From Desulfovibrionaceae bacterium (GTDB lineage: Bacteria; Pseudomonadota; Gammaproteobacteria; Burkholderiales; Burkholderiaceae_C): a stretch of DNA of 39,951 nucleotides. Position 1 is the stretch's first letter, and every line of letters begins with the position of its first letter. The translations under genes and the position numbers were made by a program. This document shows, one piece after another, positions 1-8,444 of the stretch. The stretch is from the NCBI GenBank assembly GCA_009778355.1, contig WRJY01000336.1, positions 1-39,951 of the forward strand. Direction: 5' to 3'. The notes below the pieces were generated by a model that was not told the origin of the DNA, did no database searches, and was given only the letters and a program-made list of their open reading frames with translations.

Positions 1-7
1 AGACCAC

Positions 8-1033
8 ATGTCGCACCACGAAAAACTTGCTCACAAAATGGAGTTCCCTCCCGCCACAGAGCAACCCAACGTCTATCCGTTGAGCTGGCACAACCAGACC
101 AAAAAGCTCGAAGAAGTCTGGGACGCCTCGACGCGCGAGTACTGGGACCCCAAGAAACTGCCCTGGGACACCTTCAATCCCAACAAGTATTCCTGGGAAG
201 AGCGCGAAGCCATCGCCTACTGGTGGACCATCCTGTCGGTGTTCGACGCTTCCGCGCCGCCGGTATTCGCGGCAGCCTTCATCAAAACCTATGAAGCGCA
301 TGAGGAAGACGCCGTGCGCCGCTGCTTCTTCTCGGTCACGCGCGACGAACAGAATCACGAAACCATGTGCGGCATGGCCATCACCAAGCTGCTGGAGCAT
401 CCCGACCCGCTGACCTACACGCCCAAGACCGAAATCGGTCGCAAGGCGCAAAAGAATGCCCAATGGCTGTACTACAACGGCAGCCGTTACTGGTCTGGTT
501 ACAAGAGCGCCGTGCCCAAGTACCCCCTGGCCGTGCTGTTCACCTCGTTCCTGATGGGCGAGATCGCCGCGGCGACCATCTTTCACCAGATGGCCGCCAA
601 GTGCACCGAGCCGGTATTCCAGGAGGGCTTTCGCAAAATCGGGCGCGACGAAGGCCGCCACATGGCCATCTGCATGGCGCTGATGGAGCGCGACTATCCG
701 AAGATGGATCTGACCAACAAGCCGTTGATTACCAAGCAGGTGCGCGCGGGTTACCTGTTCCTGTCGGGCGTGCTGTTCGAGCCGCCAGAGGACTTCTGGG
801 ACATCGGACCGGACTTCATCAAGCACCAGCGCGAGATCGAAACCGTGGCGCGCAATGCCGGCTTCTTCATCCCCGACTACGAGGCCAAGAAGGAGAACTG
901 GAAAAACGCCATGCTCAACCTCAAGGGCGTACTCGACAAGTACGACATTCCTTTCCCGGCGATTCCCGAGGTGGGCATTTCGGGGCAGGAAGTCACCGAT
1001 GTCGACATGAAAGACATCATCCCGGTGTTCTAA
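8..1033 (+). CDS. Ferritin-like diiron oxygenase, substrate unknown
   Basis: A soluble 341-residue helical protein with the repeated ferritin-like diiron signature: E114-x-x-H117 (in DEQNHE) and E215-x-x-H218 (in RDEGRH), with E185 and a glutamate near 96-100 as likely further ligands. The fold is that of ribonucleotide reductase R2-like and non-haem diiron oxygenases. The next gene, 4 bases downstream, is a [2Fe-2S]/FAD/NAD(P)H reductase, so this is probably the oxygenase half of a two-component monooxygenase or desaturase. I do not recognise the substrate. No signal peptide or membrane segment is seen. The ATG lies 7 bases from the window edge, so the ribosome binding site and a possible longer start cannot be judged. 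The diiron family is well supported; the reaction is inference. Confidence 0.8.
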   Translation: MSHHEKLAHKMEFPPATEQPNVYPLSWHNQTKKLEEVWDASTREYWDPKKLPWDTFNPNKYSWEEREAIAYWWTILSVFDASAPPVFAAAFIKTYEAHEEDAVRRCFFSVTRDEQNHETMCGMAITKLLEHPDPLTYTPKTEIGRKAQKNAQWLYYNGSRYWSGYKSAVPKYPLAVLFTSFLMGEIAAATIFHQMAAKCTEPVFQEGFRKIGRDEGRHMAICMALMERDYPKMDLTNKPLITKQVRAGYLFLSGVLFEPPEDFWDIGPDFIKHQREIETVARNAGFFIPDYEAKKENWKNAMLNLKGVLDKYDIPFPAIPEVGISGQEVTDVDMKDIIPVF

Positions 1034-1037
1034 AGCC

Positions 1038-2063
1038 ATGAAGACCGTCTCGCTATCTCCATCGGGTCAAAGCGTACCGGTCGCCGAAGGCGAGACGGTC
1101 CTTCAGACACTGGAAAAGGGCGGCTTCGCGCTGCCCAGCAACTGCCGCGCCGGCACCTGCGGCGAATGCAAGGTGCGCGTGCTCGAAGGCGAGGTCGATC
1201 AGGGCTTCGTCATGGACATGTCCCTGTCGCAGGAAGAGCGCGCACAGGGCTATCGCCTGATCTGCGTATCCCAGCCCATTTCCGACAACATCGTCATCGA
1301 ATGGGGCGCCGCCGACGCCGCGCCCAAGTTGTTTCCTCCGCGCGAAAACGTGCTTTACCTGGTCGTGGACAAAATCCAGCGCACGCCGCGCATCGTCGAA
1401 TTGCACCTGATGCCGCTGGGCGAGCCGATGCGCTTCTGGCCGGGCCAGTACGTCGCCATCAAAGCGCCGAACCGCTCCGGGCAGCCGCGGCATTATTCGC
1501 TGGCCAAGGCGCCGCGGCCCGATGGCATGCTGGTGTTGCAGATCACACGGGTGGATGGCGGCATCACCAGTACCTGGCTGCATGAAAAAGTCATCATCGG
1601 CGCCACTCTGCCCATATCCGGTCCTTACGGCGCGTTCATTGGCGACCCGAAAGCCGAAACGCCCGTGCTGTGCCTGGCCGCCGGCTCTGGCCAGGCGCCC
1701 ATTCTGTCGCTGGCCGATGCCGCGCTCAGGCGTGGTTACCGCGCTCCCGTCACACTGCTGTTTTCCGCGCGCACCGCCGATGACGTGTACGCGCAAGGGC
1801 AACTGGCGTACTGGACGCACACACACCGCAACTTCAAATCGCTCATCACGCTCACGCGCGAGCAGCGATCAGGTTTGCTGCACGGGCGCATCCCGGACAT
1901 CCTGCCCAGCCTGTTTCCCGACTTGTCGGCCTACAGCGTCTTTATCGCCGGAAGCCCGGCGTTTTCCGAGACTTGTCTCGCCGTCGTGAAACGGCTCGGC
2001 GCCAGAGACGATCTGCTGCACACCGAAAAATTTGTCGATCAGCACGCGCCTGCAAAGGCGTAA
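1038..2063 (+). CDS. Ferredoxin reductase-type electron transfer component (2Fe-2S, FAD, NAD(P)H)
   Basis: A 341-residue modular reductase. Residues 1-90 form a plant-type ferredoxin domain with cysteines C36, C41, C44 and C76. Residues ~100-200 form the FAD domain, with RHYS at 151-154 and GPYG at 195-198. Residues ~205-335 form the NAD(P)H domain, with AAGSGQAP at 214-221. It would pass electrons from NAD(P)H through FAD and the iron-sulfur cluster to a partner oxygenase. Domain order matches the reductases of phenol, benzoate and methane-type oxygenases and of CDP-6-deoxy-glucoseen reductase, a name often attached to such proteins. The diiron protein 4 bases upstream is the obvious partner, and the spacing implies one transcript and coupled translation. 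Confidence 0.9.
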   Translation: MKTVSLSPSGQSVPVAEGETVLQTLEKGGFALPSNCRAGTCGECKVRVLEGEVDQGFVMDMSLSQEERAQGYRLICVSQPISDNIVIEWGAADAAPKLFPPRENVLYLVVDKIQRTPRIVELHLMPLGEPMRFWPGQYVAIKAPNRSGQPRHYSLAKAPRPDGMLVLQITRVDGGITSTWLHEKVIIGATLPISGPYGAFIGDPKAETPVLCLAAGSGQAPILSLADAALRRGYRAPVTLLFSARTADDVYAQGQLAYWTHTHRNFKSLITLTREQRSGLLHGRIPDILPSLFPDLSAYSVFIAGSPAFSETCLAVVKRLGARDDLLHTEKFVDQHAPAKA

Positions 2064-2067
2064 CGCG

Positions 2068-2271
2068 CTACCGCCGCGCCGACGCCACGCCCGCCATCGA
2101 CAGCAGCGCGCCGGCCAGTTGTGCGCGCGTCACCGGCACGGCAAAAAACAACCGCCCCAGCGCCAGCACCCACAGCGGCAGGCTGGAGGCTACCAGCGTC
2201 ACATTCAGCGGCGTCGAAGTGCGCAGCGCCAAGTATTGCAGCGCGTTGTACAACCCAACCCAGAAGCCTCT
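2068..2271 (-). pseudogene. EamA/DMT-family transporter fragment
   Basis: A minus-strand frame runs from just after a TAG at 2272-2274 to a TAG at 2068-2070. It encodes about 68 residues that read like the middle of an EamA (drug/metabolite) transporter, including FWVGLYNALQYLALRTSTP and QLAGALLSMAGV. Full family members are about 300 residues with ten membrane segments; only about two segments remain. No ATG begins the piece, and recognisable sequence starts abruptly beside non-coding DNA at about 2275. It is a truncated remnant, not a functional small gene. The family call rests on pattern recognition. Confidence 0.65.
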
Positions 2272-2466
2272 CTAACGAATGGCATCAAGAGCCTGTAGGG
2301 GAGGGGGAAAAGACCGGGAGCGATAGCCTCCCAGCGGGGGAAGAAGCACGAGACAGTCTCACCGACTCGCCGGCACTCGTGAAGCTCCTCGCACGTTTCG
2401 CCCTTGCCCTGCGCCTGCTGCAAACCCTGTTGGTCAACCGCAGGCTTTCCGGGCCGCCGAACGCGG
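2272..2466. other. Non-coding stretch between transporter remnant and tolA
   Basis: This is about 195 bases with no convincing gene. The part near 2290-2345 is rich in G-runs and, read on the minus strand, resembles the interior of the dispersed intergenic element at 17488-17636. It may be a worn fragment of that family. It lies just after the tolA stop, so it may contribute to ending tolA transcription, but I see no hairpin followed by a T-run. Confidence 0.4.
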
Positions 2467-3384
2467 TCAATCGTTGGGCCGGAATGCGATGGTAAGCGGG
2501 TTCCAGTAGCGGCCCTGGTCGGAAGGCAGTTTTTGGGTGCTGTCGAGGGCGCGCAGCACGGCGGCGTCCCAGGATTTGATGCCGCTGGACTTGGTGATGC
2601 GGCGGCTGATGATGACGCCGGTAGGGCTGGTCTGCACTTCCACTTCGGCTTCAGGGTTGCCTGACACGATGTCGGTGAACACGATGCGGGGCTTGACCGC
2701 CGCACGGATGAGGTCGCCGTAATTGCTCGATGGGCTGGCGGCGACGGCGGCGTTGCCGCTGCCGCCTTCGCTGTTGGCTGCAGCCAGCATGTCGCGCTGG
2801 GCTTCGGCCAAGCGGGCGGCTTCGGCTTTCCGCTCGGCTTCGACCTTGGCCTTGGCCTGCAATTCCTCGCGCCGGGCTTGTTCTTCGGCGGCTTTTTTCT
2901 CGGCCAGTTCTTTTTTCTTCTGACGTTCTTCCTGGGCCCGCTTCTCGGCCAGTTCTTTCTTCTGGCGTTCTTCCCGGGCCAGCTTCTCGGCCCGTTCCTT
3001 TTTCTGGCGTTCTTCTTCGGCCAGCCGGCGTTGTTCTTCTTCGCGCTTTTTCTTCTGTTCCAGGGCGATTTCGGCCTCGCGCTGCTCGGCCTCCTGCTCT
3101 TCGGTGACGTCGGGCTCGGGCGGCGGGGCGGGCGGCTGCGGAACAGGCGGCGGCGGGGGCGGAGGTGGCGGAACAGCGGGAGGGGACGGAGCGGCTTGCT
3201 GGACCACGGGCGACCACAGTTCGGCTTCGACGGACATGGTTTGCGGCTCGCTCTTCCAGCGCAGGCCCCAGGTCAATGCCAGGATCAGCAGCAGGTGGGC
3301 CAGCAGCGCCAACGCGAGCGCAAAGCCGAAACCGCCCTGGGGAGGCGGATCGAACTCGGAGCGTTCGGCGGCGACGGCGTTCAT
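2467..3384 (-). CDS. tolA: Cell envelope integrity protein TolA
   Basis: TolA spans the periplasm and couples the TolQ-TolR inner-membrane motor to TolB-Pal at the outer membrane during constriction. The 305-residue protein has the expected order: a short cytoplasmic N-terminus, one membrane anchor at about residues 19-40, a run of about nine consecutive prolines near 70-80, a long charged coiled coil at about 95-205 with repeated EERQKKELAEKRA-like units, and a TonB-like C-terminal domain ending TIAFRPND. It is the last of the minus-strand tolQ-tolR-tolA genes and starts 6 bases after the tolR stop. tolB and pal do not follow, unlike the common arrangement; they must be elsewhere. The coiled-coil coding region is internally repetitive, which may favour length variation. 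Confidence 0.95.
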   Translation of the reverse strand: MNAVAAERSEFDPPPQGGFGFALALALLAHLLLILALTWGLRWKSEPQTMSVEAELWSPVVQQAAPSPPAVPPPPPPPPPVPQPPAPPPEPDVTEEQEAEQREAEIALEQKKKREEEQRRLAEEERQKKERAEKLAREERQKKELAEKRAQEERQKKKELAEKKAAEEQARREELQAKAKVEAERKAEAARLAEAQRDMLAAANSEGGSGNAAVAASPSSNYGDLIRAAVKPRIVFTDIVSGNPEAEVEVQTSPTGVIISRRITKSSGIKSWDAAVLRALDSTQKLPSDQGRYWNPLTIAFRPND

Positions 3385-3390
3385 GTTGCC

Positions 3391-3801
<411 letters not shown>

Positions 3802-3803
3802 GG

Positions 3804-4526
3804 TCAGTACTCCGCCGCCGCTGGCGTGGCGGCGCTGCGCGGCGCTGGCGCGGGCACGCCCAGGTTGCGTTGCAGGATGTTGGAGAACTCCTCGATGAAG
3901 GTCTCCATCTTGATGGCGATGCGGTCGATGTCGCGCGCGAAGCGGTTGTAGGCAACCACCGCCGGAATGGCGGCGAACAAGCCCAGCGCCGTGGCCACCA
4001 GCGCTTCGGCAATGCCGGGCGCCACCGTGGCCAGCGTTACCTGCTGCAAGCTGGCCAGGCCGGAGAAGGCATGCATGATGCCCCACACAGTGCCGAACAG
4101 GCCGACGTAGGGACTGACTGAGCCGACCGAGGCCAGGAACGACAGGTTGACCTCCGCCGCGTCCAGTTCGCGCTGGTAGCTGGCGCGCATGGCGCGGCGG
4201 GCGCCGTCCATCAGCGTGCCGGGGTCGGCGATGCGGCGCTCGCGCAGCTTCTGGTATTCGCGCATTCCGCTGGCGAAGATGCGCTTCATGGGGCCGCCGC
4301 GCGCGGGGTTCTGCGCCGCGCTGGCGTACAGGTCGTTCAGGCTGGCGCCGGACCAGAAATCGCGCTCGAAGTCCTCGTTGTGAACCTTGATCTTCTTGAG
4401 CGCGCGCAGTTTGCGGAAAATGGCGGCCCAACTGGCAATGGAGCCCAGCAGCAGCAGCAGCATGACCAGTTGGACGATGAAACTGGCGTGCATGACCAGT
4501 TGGACGATGGAAAGATCCTGGTTCAT
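3804..4526 (-). CDS. tolQ: Tol-Pal motor protein TolQ (ExbB/MotA family)
   Basis: TolQ is the multi-pass inner-membrane stator that forms the proton-driven motor with TolR. The 240-residue protein has an N-terminal helix, a cytoplasmic loop, and the conserved pair of helices containing VSPYVGLFGTVWGIMHAF and PGIAEALVATALGLFAAIP. Its ATG overlaps the ybgC stop by 4 bases, implying coupled translation. The N-terminal coding region contains a 20-base direct repeat that gives the doubled peptide IVQLVM...IVQLVM (see separate entry). The C-terminal tail is Ala/Pro-rich and variable in the family. Confidence 0.95.
   Translation of the reverse strand: MNQDLSIVQLVMHASFIVQLVMLLLLLGSIASWAAIFRKLRALKKIKVHNEDFERDFWSGASLNDLYASAAQNPARGGPMKRIFASGMREYQKLRERRIADPGTLMDGARRAMRASYQRELDAAEVNLSFLASVGSVSPYVGLFGTVWGIMHAFSGLASLQQVTLATVAPGIAEALVATALGLFAAIPAVVAYNRFARDIDRIAIKMETFIEEFSNILQRNLGVPAPAPRSAATPAAAEY
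4460..4509. repeat. 20-bp direct repeat inside tolQ
   Basis: GCATGACCAGTTGGACGATG occurs at 4460-4479 and again, identically, at 4490-4509: a 30-base period separated by 10 bases. It falls in the first codons of tolQ and encodes the duplicated motif IVQLVM. Being a multiple of three, loss or gain of one unit would keep the frame. Confidence 0.9.
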
Positions 4527-4936
4527 TGGTTCAGCTTTTCAACGATGGCAGGCGGAATGCGCGCCGGTTTCATGGACGCCGCATCGACCCAGCCGATGCG
4601 GATGATGGCCTCGCACAGCAGTTGCCGCGATCCGGTTGGCCCGGGCAGCCAGGCGTGCTGCGCAATGGTCAGCGCCGCCCGGCCACTGGCCTGGAGCCGG
4701 GCGGCAACCGCCAGCTCGTCGTCCAGCCGGGCGGGCCGGTGGTACTTCAGGCTGGCATCGGTCACCACGAACATGCCGCCCGCGCCTTCGCGCTGCGCGC
4801 GCTGGCCGACGCCGAGGCGGCGCAGCCACTCGGTGCGCGCGCGCTCGAAAAATTTCAGGTAGTTGGCGTAGTACACGATGCCGCCGGCATCGGTGTCTTC
4901 CCAATAGACGCGGATGGGCAATTCGAACGCCGCCAT
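4523..4936 (-). CDS. ybgC: Acyl-CoA thioesterase YbgC
   Basis: A 137-residue hotdog-fold thioesterase of the YbgC/4-hydroxybenzoyl-CoA thioesterase family. The N-terminal active-site motif is RVYWEDTDAGGIVYYANYLKFFERAR, with the catalytic aspartate in EDTDAGG. The enzyme hydrolyses short or acyl-carrier-linked thioesters at the membrane, and in many proteobacteria its gene precedes tolQ, as here (4-base overlap). Size is typical (130-140). The upstream aminotransferase stop is 6 bases away, so it belongs to the same operon. Confidence 0.93.
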   Translation of the reverse strand: MAAFELPIRVYWEDTDAGGIVYYANYLKFFERARTEWLRRLGVGQRAQREGAGGMFVVTDASLKYHRPARLDDELAVAARLQASGRAALTIAQHAWLPGPTGSRQLLCEAIIRIGWVDAASMKPARIPPAIVEKLNQ

Positions 4937-4942
4937 GATCTG

Positions 4943-6163
4943 TTAGGCCAATAGCTCGCGCAGCCGGTCGATGGCGGCCTGCAATTGCGGCATGGAGTTG
5001 GCGGTCGAGAAACGGATGTAGCGCGCCGTATCGGCGTGCCCGAAGTCGCGCCCGGGCGTCACCGCCAGATGCGCGCGCTCGATCAAGGCAAAAGCCAATT
5101 CCCAACTGCCTGGTGTCTGCATGGCGCTATTATATTGGGAGCTAAATGTAAGAACTTTGTCACAAATAGCGCCACAATCGGCCCATGCGTAGAAGGCGCC
5201 GTCGGGCATCACCGGCACTTTCAGGCCGAGCGCGTCGAGTTGCGGCACGAACCAGTCGCGCCGCGCCTTGAACTCCTGCCGGCGGCGCTCGTATTCGGCC
5301 AGGCTTTCGGGCTCGAAGCAGGCCAGCGCGGCATGTTGCGCGACCGTGCTGGGGCAGATGAACAGGTGTTGGGCCAACTGCTCCACCACGTCCGTCAGCG
5401 CGTCGGGCACCACCAGCCAGCCCAGCCGCCAGCCGGTCATGCAGAAATACTTGCTGAAGCTGTTGATGCTGATGATGTCTTCCGACAGGCCGAGCGCGCT
5501 GCGGCCATAAGTGCTGTCGTAGCTCAGACCCAGGTAGATTTCGTCGATCAGCGTGATGCCGCCGCGCTCGGTCACCACGCAGTGGATGCGCGCCAGTTCA
5601 TCGGGGTGAATCGAGGCGCCGGTGGGGTTCGACGGCGAGGCCAGCATCACCCCGCGCGTGCGCGCGCCCCAGGCTTGGGCCACCTTGGCGCTGCTGAGCT
5701 GAAACCGCTCGGCGGCGCTGGCCGCGATCGGCACGGCCCGGCCTTCGGCGGCGCTGACGAACTGCCGGTTGCAGGGGTAGCCGGGATCGGACATCAGGAT
5801 TTCGTCGCCGGGATCGATCAGCGCCAGACAGGCCAGTTGCAGCGCCGCCGACGCGCCGGCGGTGACGACAATGCGCCGCGCCGGCACTTGCAGGCCGAAG
5901 CGGTTCTGGTACCAGCCGCTGATGCGCTCGCGCAACTGCGGCAGGCCGGTAGCCTGGGTGTACTGCGTGCGGCCATCGCGGATGGCGCGCTCGGCGGCCT
6001 CGATCACCAGCGGCGGCGCGGTGAAGTCAGGCTCGCCGATGTTCAGGTAGATCATGGGCCGGCCGGCGCCGGCGGCGGCGGCGCGCGCGACGGCCTGGGC
6101 CGACTTGGCGATCTCCATCACGTAGAACGGTTCGACGCGCCGGGCGCGCGCGGCAATCCTCAT
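4943..6163 (-). CDS. PLP-dependent aminotransferase, class I/II
   Basis: A 406-residue fold-type I aminotransferase. It shows the substrate loop [22 protein letters not shown], the PLP lysine in [18 protein letters not shown], and the C-terminal arginine in YIRFSTANS. Such enzymes in this position are usually called aspartate/alanine-type transaminases; the substrate cannot be fixed from sequence. The ATG at 6163 overlaps the nusB stop by 4 bases, and homology begins at [13 protein letters not shown], so the open frame further upstream is only the shadow of nusB. A 51-base AT-rich inverted-repeat segment at 5123-5173 adds about 17 residues ([17 protein letters not shown]) in a loop before the [19 protein letters not shown] segment, apparently without breaking the frame. 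Confidence 0.9.
   Translation of the reverse strand: MRIAARARRVEPFYVMEIAKSAQAVARAAAAGAGRPMIYLNIGEPDFTAPPLVIEAAERAIRDGRTQYTQATGLPQLRERISGWYQNRFGLQVPARRIVVTAGASAALQLACLALIDPGDEILMSDPGYPCNRQFVSAAEGRAVPIAASAAERFQLSSAKVAQAWGARTRGVMLASPSNPTGASIHPDELARIHCVVTERGGITLIDEIYLGLSYDSTYGRSALGLSEDIISINSFSKYFCMTGWRLGWLVVPDALTDVVEQLAQHLFICPSTVAQHAALACFEPESLAEYERRRQEFKARRDWFVPQLDALGLKVPVMPDGAFYAWADCGAICDKVLTFSSQYNSAMQTPGSWELAFALIERAHLAVTPGRDFGHADTARYIRFSTANSMPQLQAAIDRLRELLA
5123..5173. repeat. MITE-like inverted-repeat insertion inside the aminotransferase gene
   Basis: Perfect 9-bp inverted repeats GGCGCTATT (5123-5131) and AATAGCGCC (5165-5173) flank a 33-base, strikingly AT-rich core in a GC-rich gene. The total is 51 bases, a multiple of three, and it contributes 17 in-frame codons. 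It has the look of a miniature palindromic element in coding DNA. No target-site duplication is obvious, and the origin is inference. Confidence 0.6.
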
Positions 6164-6672
6164 GCCTTTTTGGCCGTCCGGGCAGCGGCGCGGTCGGCCT
6201 CGACTTCGTGCGGGCGCAGCTTGGGCGCCAGGCCGTTGAGCACCGCGTTGACGTACTTGTGGCCGTCGGTGCCGCCAAAGTCCTTGGCCAGTTCGATGCA
6301 CTCATTGAGCACCACGCGCCAGGGCACGTCGGGGCACTTGAGAAACTCGTAGGCGCCGATCCACATGCAGCCGTGCTCGATGGGCGAAATCCGCTCCAGT
6401 TCGCGGTCCAGCAGCGGCGCGATCAGCGCGTCCAGATCGCCCCCGCATTCGACGCAGCCGCGCAGCAGCGCGTCGTAGTGCACCGAGTCGGCCTTGGAAA
6501 AGCCTTGCAGTTCGCGCGTGAAGGCGTCGATCAGCGCCACGTCGCTGTTGCCGACGAAATGCTGGTACAGCCCTTGCAGCGCGAATTCGCGCGCGCGCGA
6601 ACGGGGCGATTTGGCCGAGGACTTGCGCGTGCCGGGCGGCGCGGCGCGGGCGGCTGCCGTCATGGTCGTCAT
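6160..6672 (-). CDS. nusB: Transcription antitermination factor NusB
   Basis: NusB binds boxA RNA with NusE (ribosomal protein S10) in the rRNA antitermination complex. The 170-residue protein has a basic, variable N-terminal tail (residues 1-25), then the all-helical NusB domain with [10 protein letters not shown] and the signature [27 protein letters not shown]. The C-terminus ends in a basic tail. Its start overlaps the ribH stop by 4 bases and its stop overlaps the aminotransferase start by 4 bases. The ribH-nusB pairing is widely conserved. Confidence 0.95.
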   Translation of the reverse strand: MTTMTAAARAAPPGTRKSSAKSPRSRAREFALQGLYQHFVGNSDVALIDAFTRELQGFSKADSVHYDALLRGCVECGGDLDALIAPLLDRELERISPIEHGCMWIGAYEFLKCPDVPWRVVLNECIELAKDFGGTDGHKYVNAVLNGLAPKLRPHEVEADRAAARTAKKA

Positions 6673-7136
6673 GCCAGTTGCTCTTTCAAAAGCGCCATCT
6701 CCACGGCCACGCGGGCGGCGTCGCGGCCCTTGTCGGTCTGGCGGGCCACGGCCTGCTCGATGTTCTCGGTGGTCAGGATGGCGTTGGCCACCGGCAGGCC
6801 GCTGTCCAGCATCACCCGCGTGACGCCGTCGCCCGATTCGTTGGCGACCAGCTCGAAGTGGTAGGTCTCGCCGCGAATGATGCAGCCCAGCGCGATCAGC
6901 GCGTCGAAACGCCCGCTGCGGGCCATGTGTTGCAGCGCCAGCGGTACTTCCAGCGCGCCCGGCACGGTGACGTGCACGATGTTCTCGCGCCGCACGCCCA
7001 GCGCCGCCAGTTCATCCAGGCAGGCGCCGGCCAGCGCCGTGGTCACGCCTTCGTTGAAGCGCGCCTGCGCCACGCCAACGCGCAGCTTGCCGCCGTCGAG
7101 CGCGGCGGCGGATCGTCCCTTGTCAGCGTTCAACAC
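6669..7136 (-). CDS. ribH: 6,7-dimethyl-8-ribityllumazine synthase
   Basis: Lumazine synthase condenses 5-amino-6-ribitylaminouracil with 3,4-dihydroxy-2-butanone 4-phosphate, the penultimate step of riboflavin synthesis. The 155-residue product has [17 protein letters not shown] and [20 protein letters not shown], with the family catalytic histidine in TYHFE and the phosphate-binding region near the C-terminal TDKGRDAA. The start lies 14 bases inside the 3' end of the upstream ribBA gene, indicating coupled translation with the enzyme that supplies one substrate. Confidence 0.95.
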   Translation of the reverse strand: MLNADKGRSAAALDGGKLRVGVAQARFNEGVTTALAGACLDELAALGVRRENIVHVTVPGALEVPLALQHMARSGRFDALIALGCIIRGETYHFELVANESGDGVTRVMLDSGLPVANAILTTENIEQAVARQTDKGRDAARVAVEMALLKEQLA

Positions 7137-8283
7137 GTTGCTTGCCCTCTTCGGTTCCAGTGATGTAGCCGACGCCTTCCAGCCCGAAGCCGCCGGTAAT
7201 GCTGGGCAGGCGCCGTTGCGTGCCCAGCACCATCATGCGGTGCACGCCGAGGTTGCGCAGAATCTGCGCGCCCACGCCGTAGCTGCGCAGCGCCACGTGC
7301 CCGGGCGCGTGGGCGGCGCGCGACGCGCCGTTGAACTGCGCCAGCAACTGCTCGGCGCTTTCGCCGCAGTTGAGAAACACCGCAACGCCGCGCCCTTCCT
7401 GCCGCAGGCGCGCCAGGCTGGCGTCCACGCTCCAGGAGTGGATGCCGCGATCGACCTCCAGCACGTCCAGCACCGACAGCGGCTCGTGCACGCGCACCGG
7501 CACCACGTCCTGCGGCGCCCATTGGCCCAGCGTCAGCGCCAGGTGCAGCGAGCCGCTGGGCTTGTCGCGGTAGGCGTGCGCCATGAACTCGCCGTGCGCG
7601 GTGCGCAGCGGGCGGGTGGCGACCAAGTCCACCAGCGATTCGGTGCGGCTGCGGTGCTCGATCAAGTCGGCGATGGTGCCGATCTTCAGGCCGTGCTGCG
7701 CCGCGAAGGCCCGCAGATCGGGCAGGCGCGCCATGGTGCCGTCGTCCTTCATCACCTCGCAGATCACGGCGGCGGGCGAGCAGCCGGCCATGGCGGCCAG
7801 ATCGCAACTGGCCTCGGTGTGGCCGGCGCGCATCAGCACGCCGCCGTCCACCGCTTGCAGCGGGAAGATGTGGCCGGGCTGCACCAGGTCGCTGGCCTGC
7901 GCGCCGGGCGCCACGGCGGCGGCCACGGTGCGCGCGCGGTCGGCCGCCGAAATGCCGGTGGTCACGCCCTCGGCCGCCTCGATGGAGACGGTGAAGGCCG
8001 TTCCCATCTTGGTGCCGTTGCGCGTCGTCATGGGCGGCAGGCGCAGGCGCTCGCAACGTTCGCGCGTCAGGGCCAGGCAAACCAGGCCGCGGGCGAAGCG
8101 CACCATGAAGTTGATCGCCTCCGGCGTCACGTGGTCGGCGGCCAGCACCAGGTCGCCCTCATTCTCGCGGTCTTCCTCGTCCACCAGAATCGCCATGCGG
8201 CCGGCGCGCAGATCGGCGACGATGTCCTCGACAGGCGAAATCGGCGCCAGCGCGGGCGGGGAAACAAGAACGGAATCGGTCAT
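7123..8283 (-). CDS. ribBA: 3,4-dihydroxy-2-butanone 4-phosphate synthase with degenerate GTP cyclohydrolase II-like domain (RibBX type)
   Basis: Residues ~15-210 are a complete DHBP synthase (RibB), converting ribulose 5-phosphate to the four-carbon riboflavin precursor; the metal-binding acidic loop [10 protein letters not shown] is at 35-44, RAGHTEA at 152-158 and [13 protein letters not shown] at 174-186. Residues ~215-380 align with GTP cyclohydrolase II ([27 protein letters not shown]), but the zinc-binding cysteine cluster of true RibA is missing, replaced by a segment reading [17 protein letters not shown]. The second domain is therefore probably not catalytic, as described for RibBX proteins, and an active RibA should be encoded elsewhere. 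I chose the ATG at 8283 because homology starts soon after; an upstream in-frame ATG at 8310 gives nine poorly conserved residues. Confidence 0.9.
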   Translation of the reverse strand: MTDSVLVSPPALAPISPVEDIVADLRAGRMAILVDEEDRENEGDLVLAADHVTPEAINFMVRFARGLVCLALTRERCERLRLPPMTTRNGTKMGTAFTVSIEAAEGVTTGISAADRARTVAAAVAPGAQASDLVQPGHIFPLQAVDGGVLMRAGHTEASCDLAAMAGCSPAAVICEVMKDDGTMARLPDLRAFAAQHGLKIGTIADLIEHRSRTESLVDLVATRPLRTAHGEFMAHAYRDKPSGSLHLALTLGQWAPQDVVPVRVHEPLSVLDVLEVDRGIHSWSVDASLARLRQEGRGVAVFLNCGESAEQLLAQFNGASRAAHAPGHVALRSYGVGAQILRNLGVHRMMVLGTQRRLPSITGGFGLEGVGYITGTEEGKQRVER

Positions 8284-8444
8284 GATGGGGCAATGATGAA
8301 CGTGTGGCAAAACCGGCGCGGCGCGCGCTGCCGGCGCCCGCGAGAGTGTGCATTATCCGGCCCCGGTCAGCCGCGCGCGGCGGCAGGCGATTGCCGTTGC
8401 CGGAAAATAAGATCATTCAGCCGCCTCACCTTCATCGCCTCGAC

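Noticed and set aside
4985-6352. 455-codon plus-strand frame opposite the aminotransferase and nusB
   Set aside because: Composition is His/Gln/Arg-rich as expected of an antisense shadow, and the minus strand has conserved genes throughout.
8284-8444. Possible FMN riboswitch before ribBA
   Set aside because: The short leader lacks the conserved RFN-element segments, and nothing in it resembles the fold.
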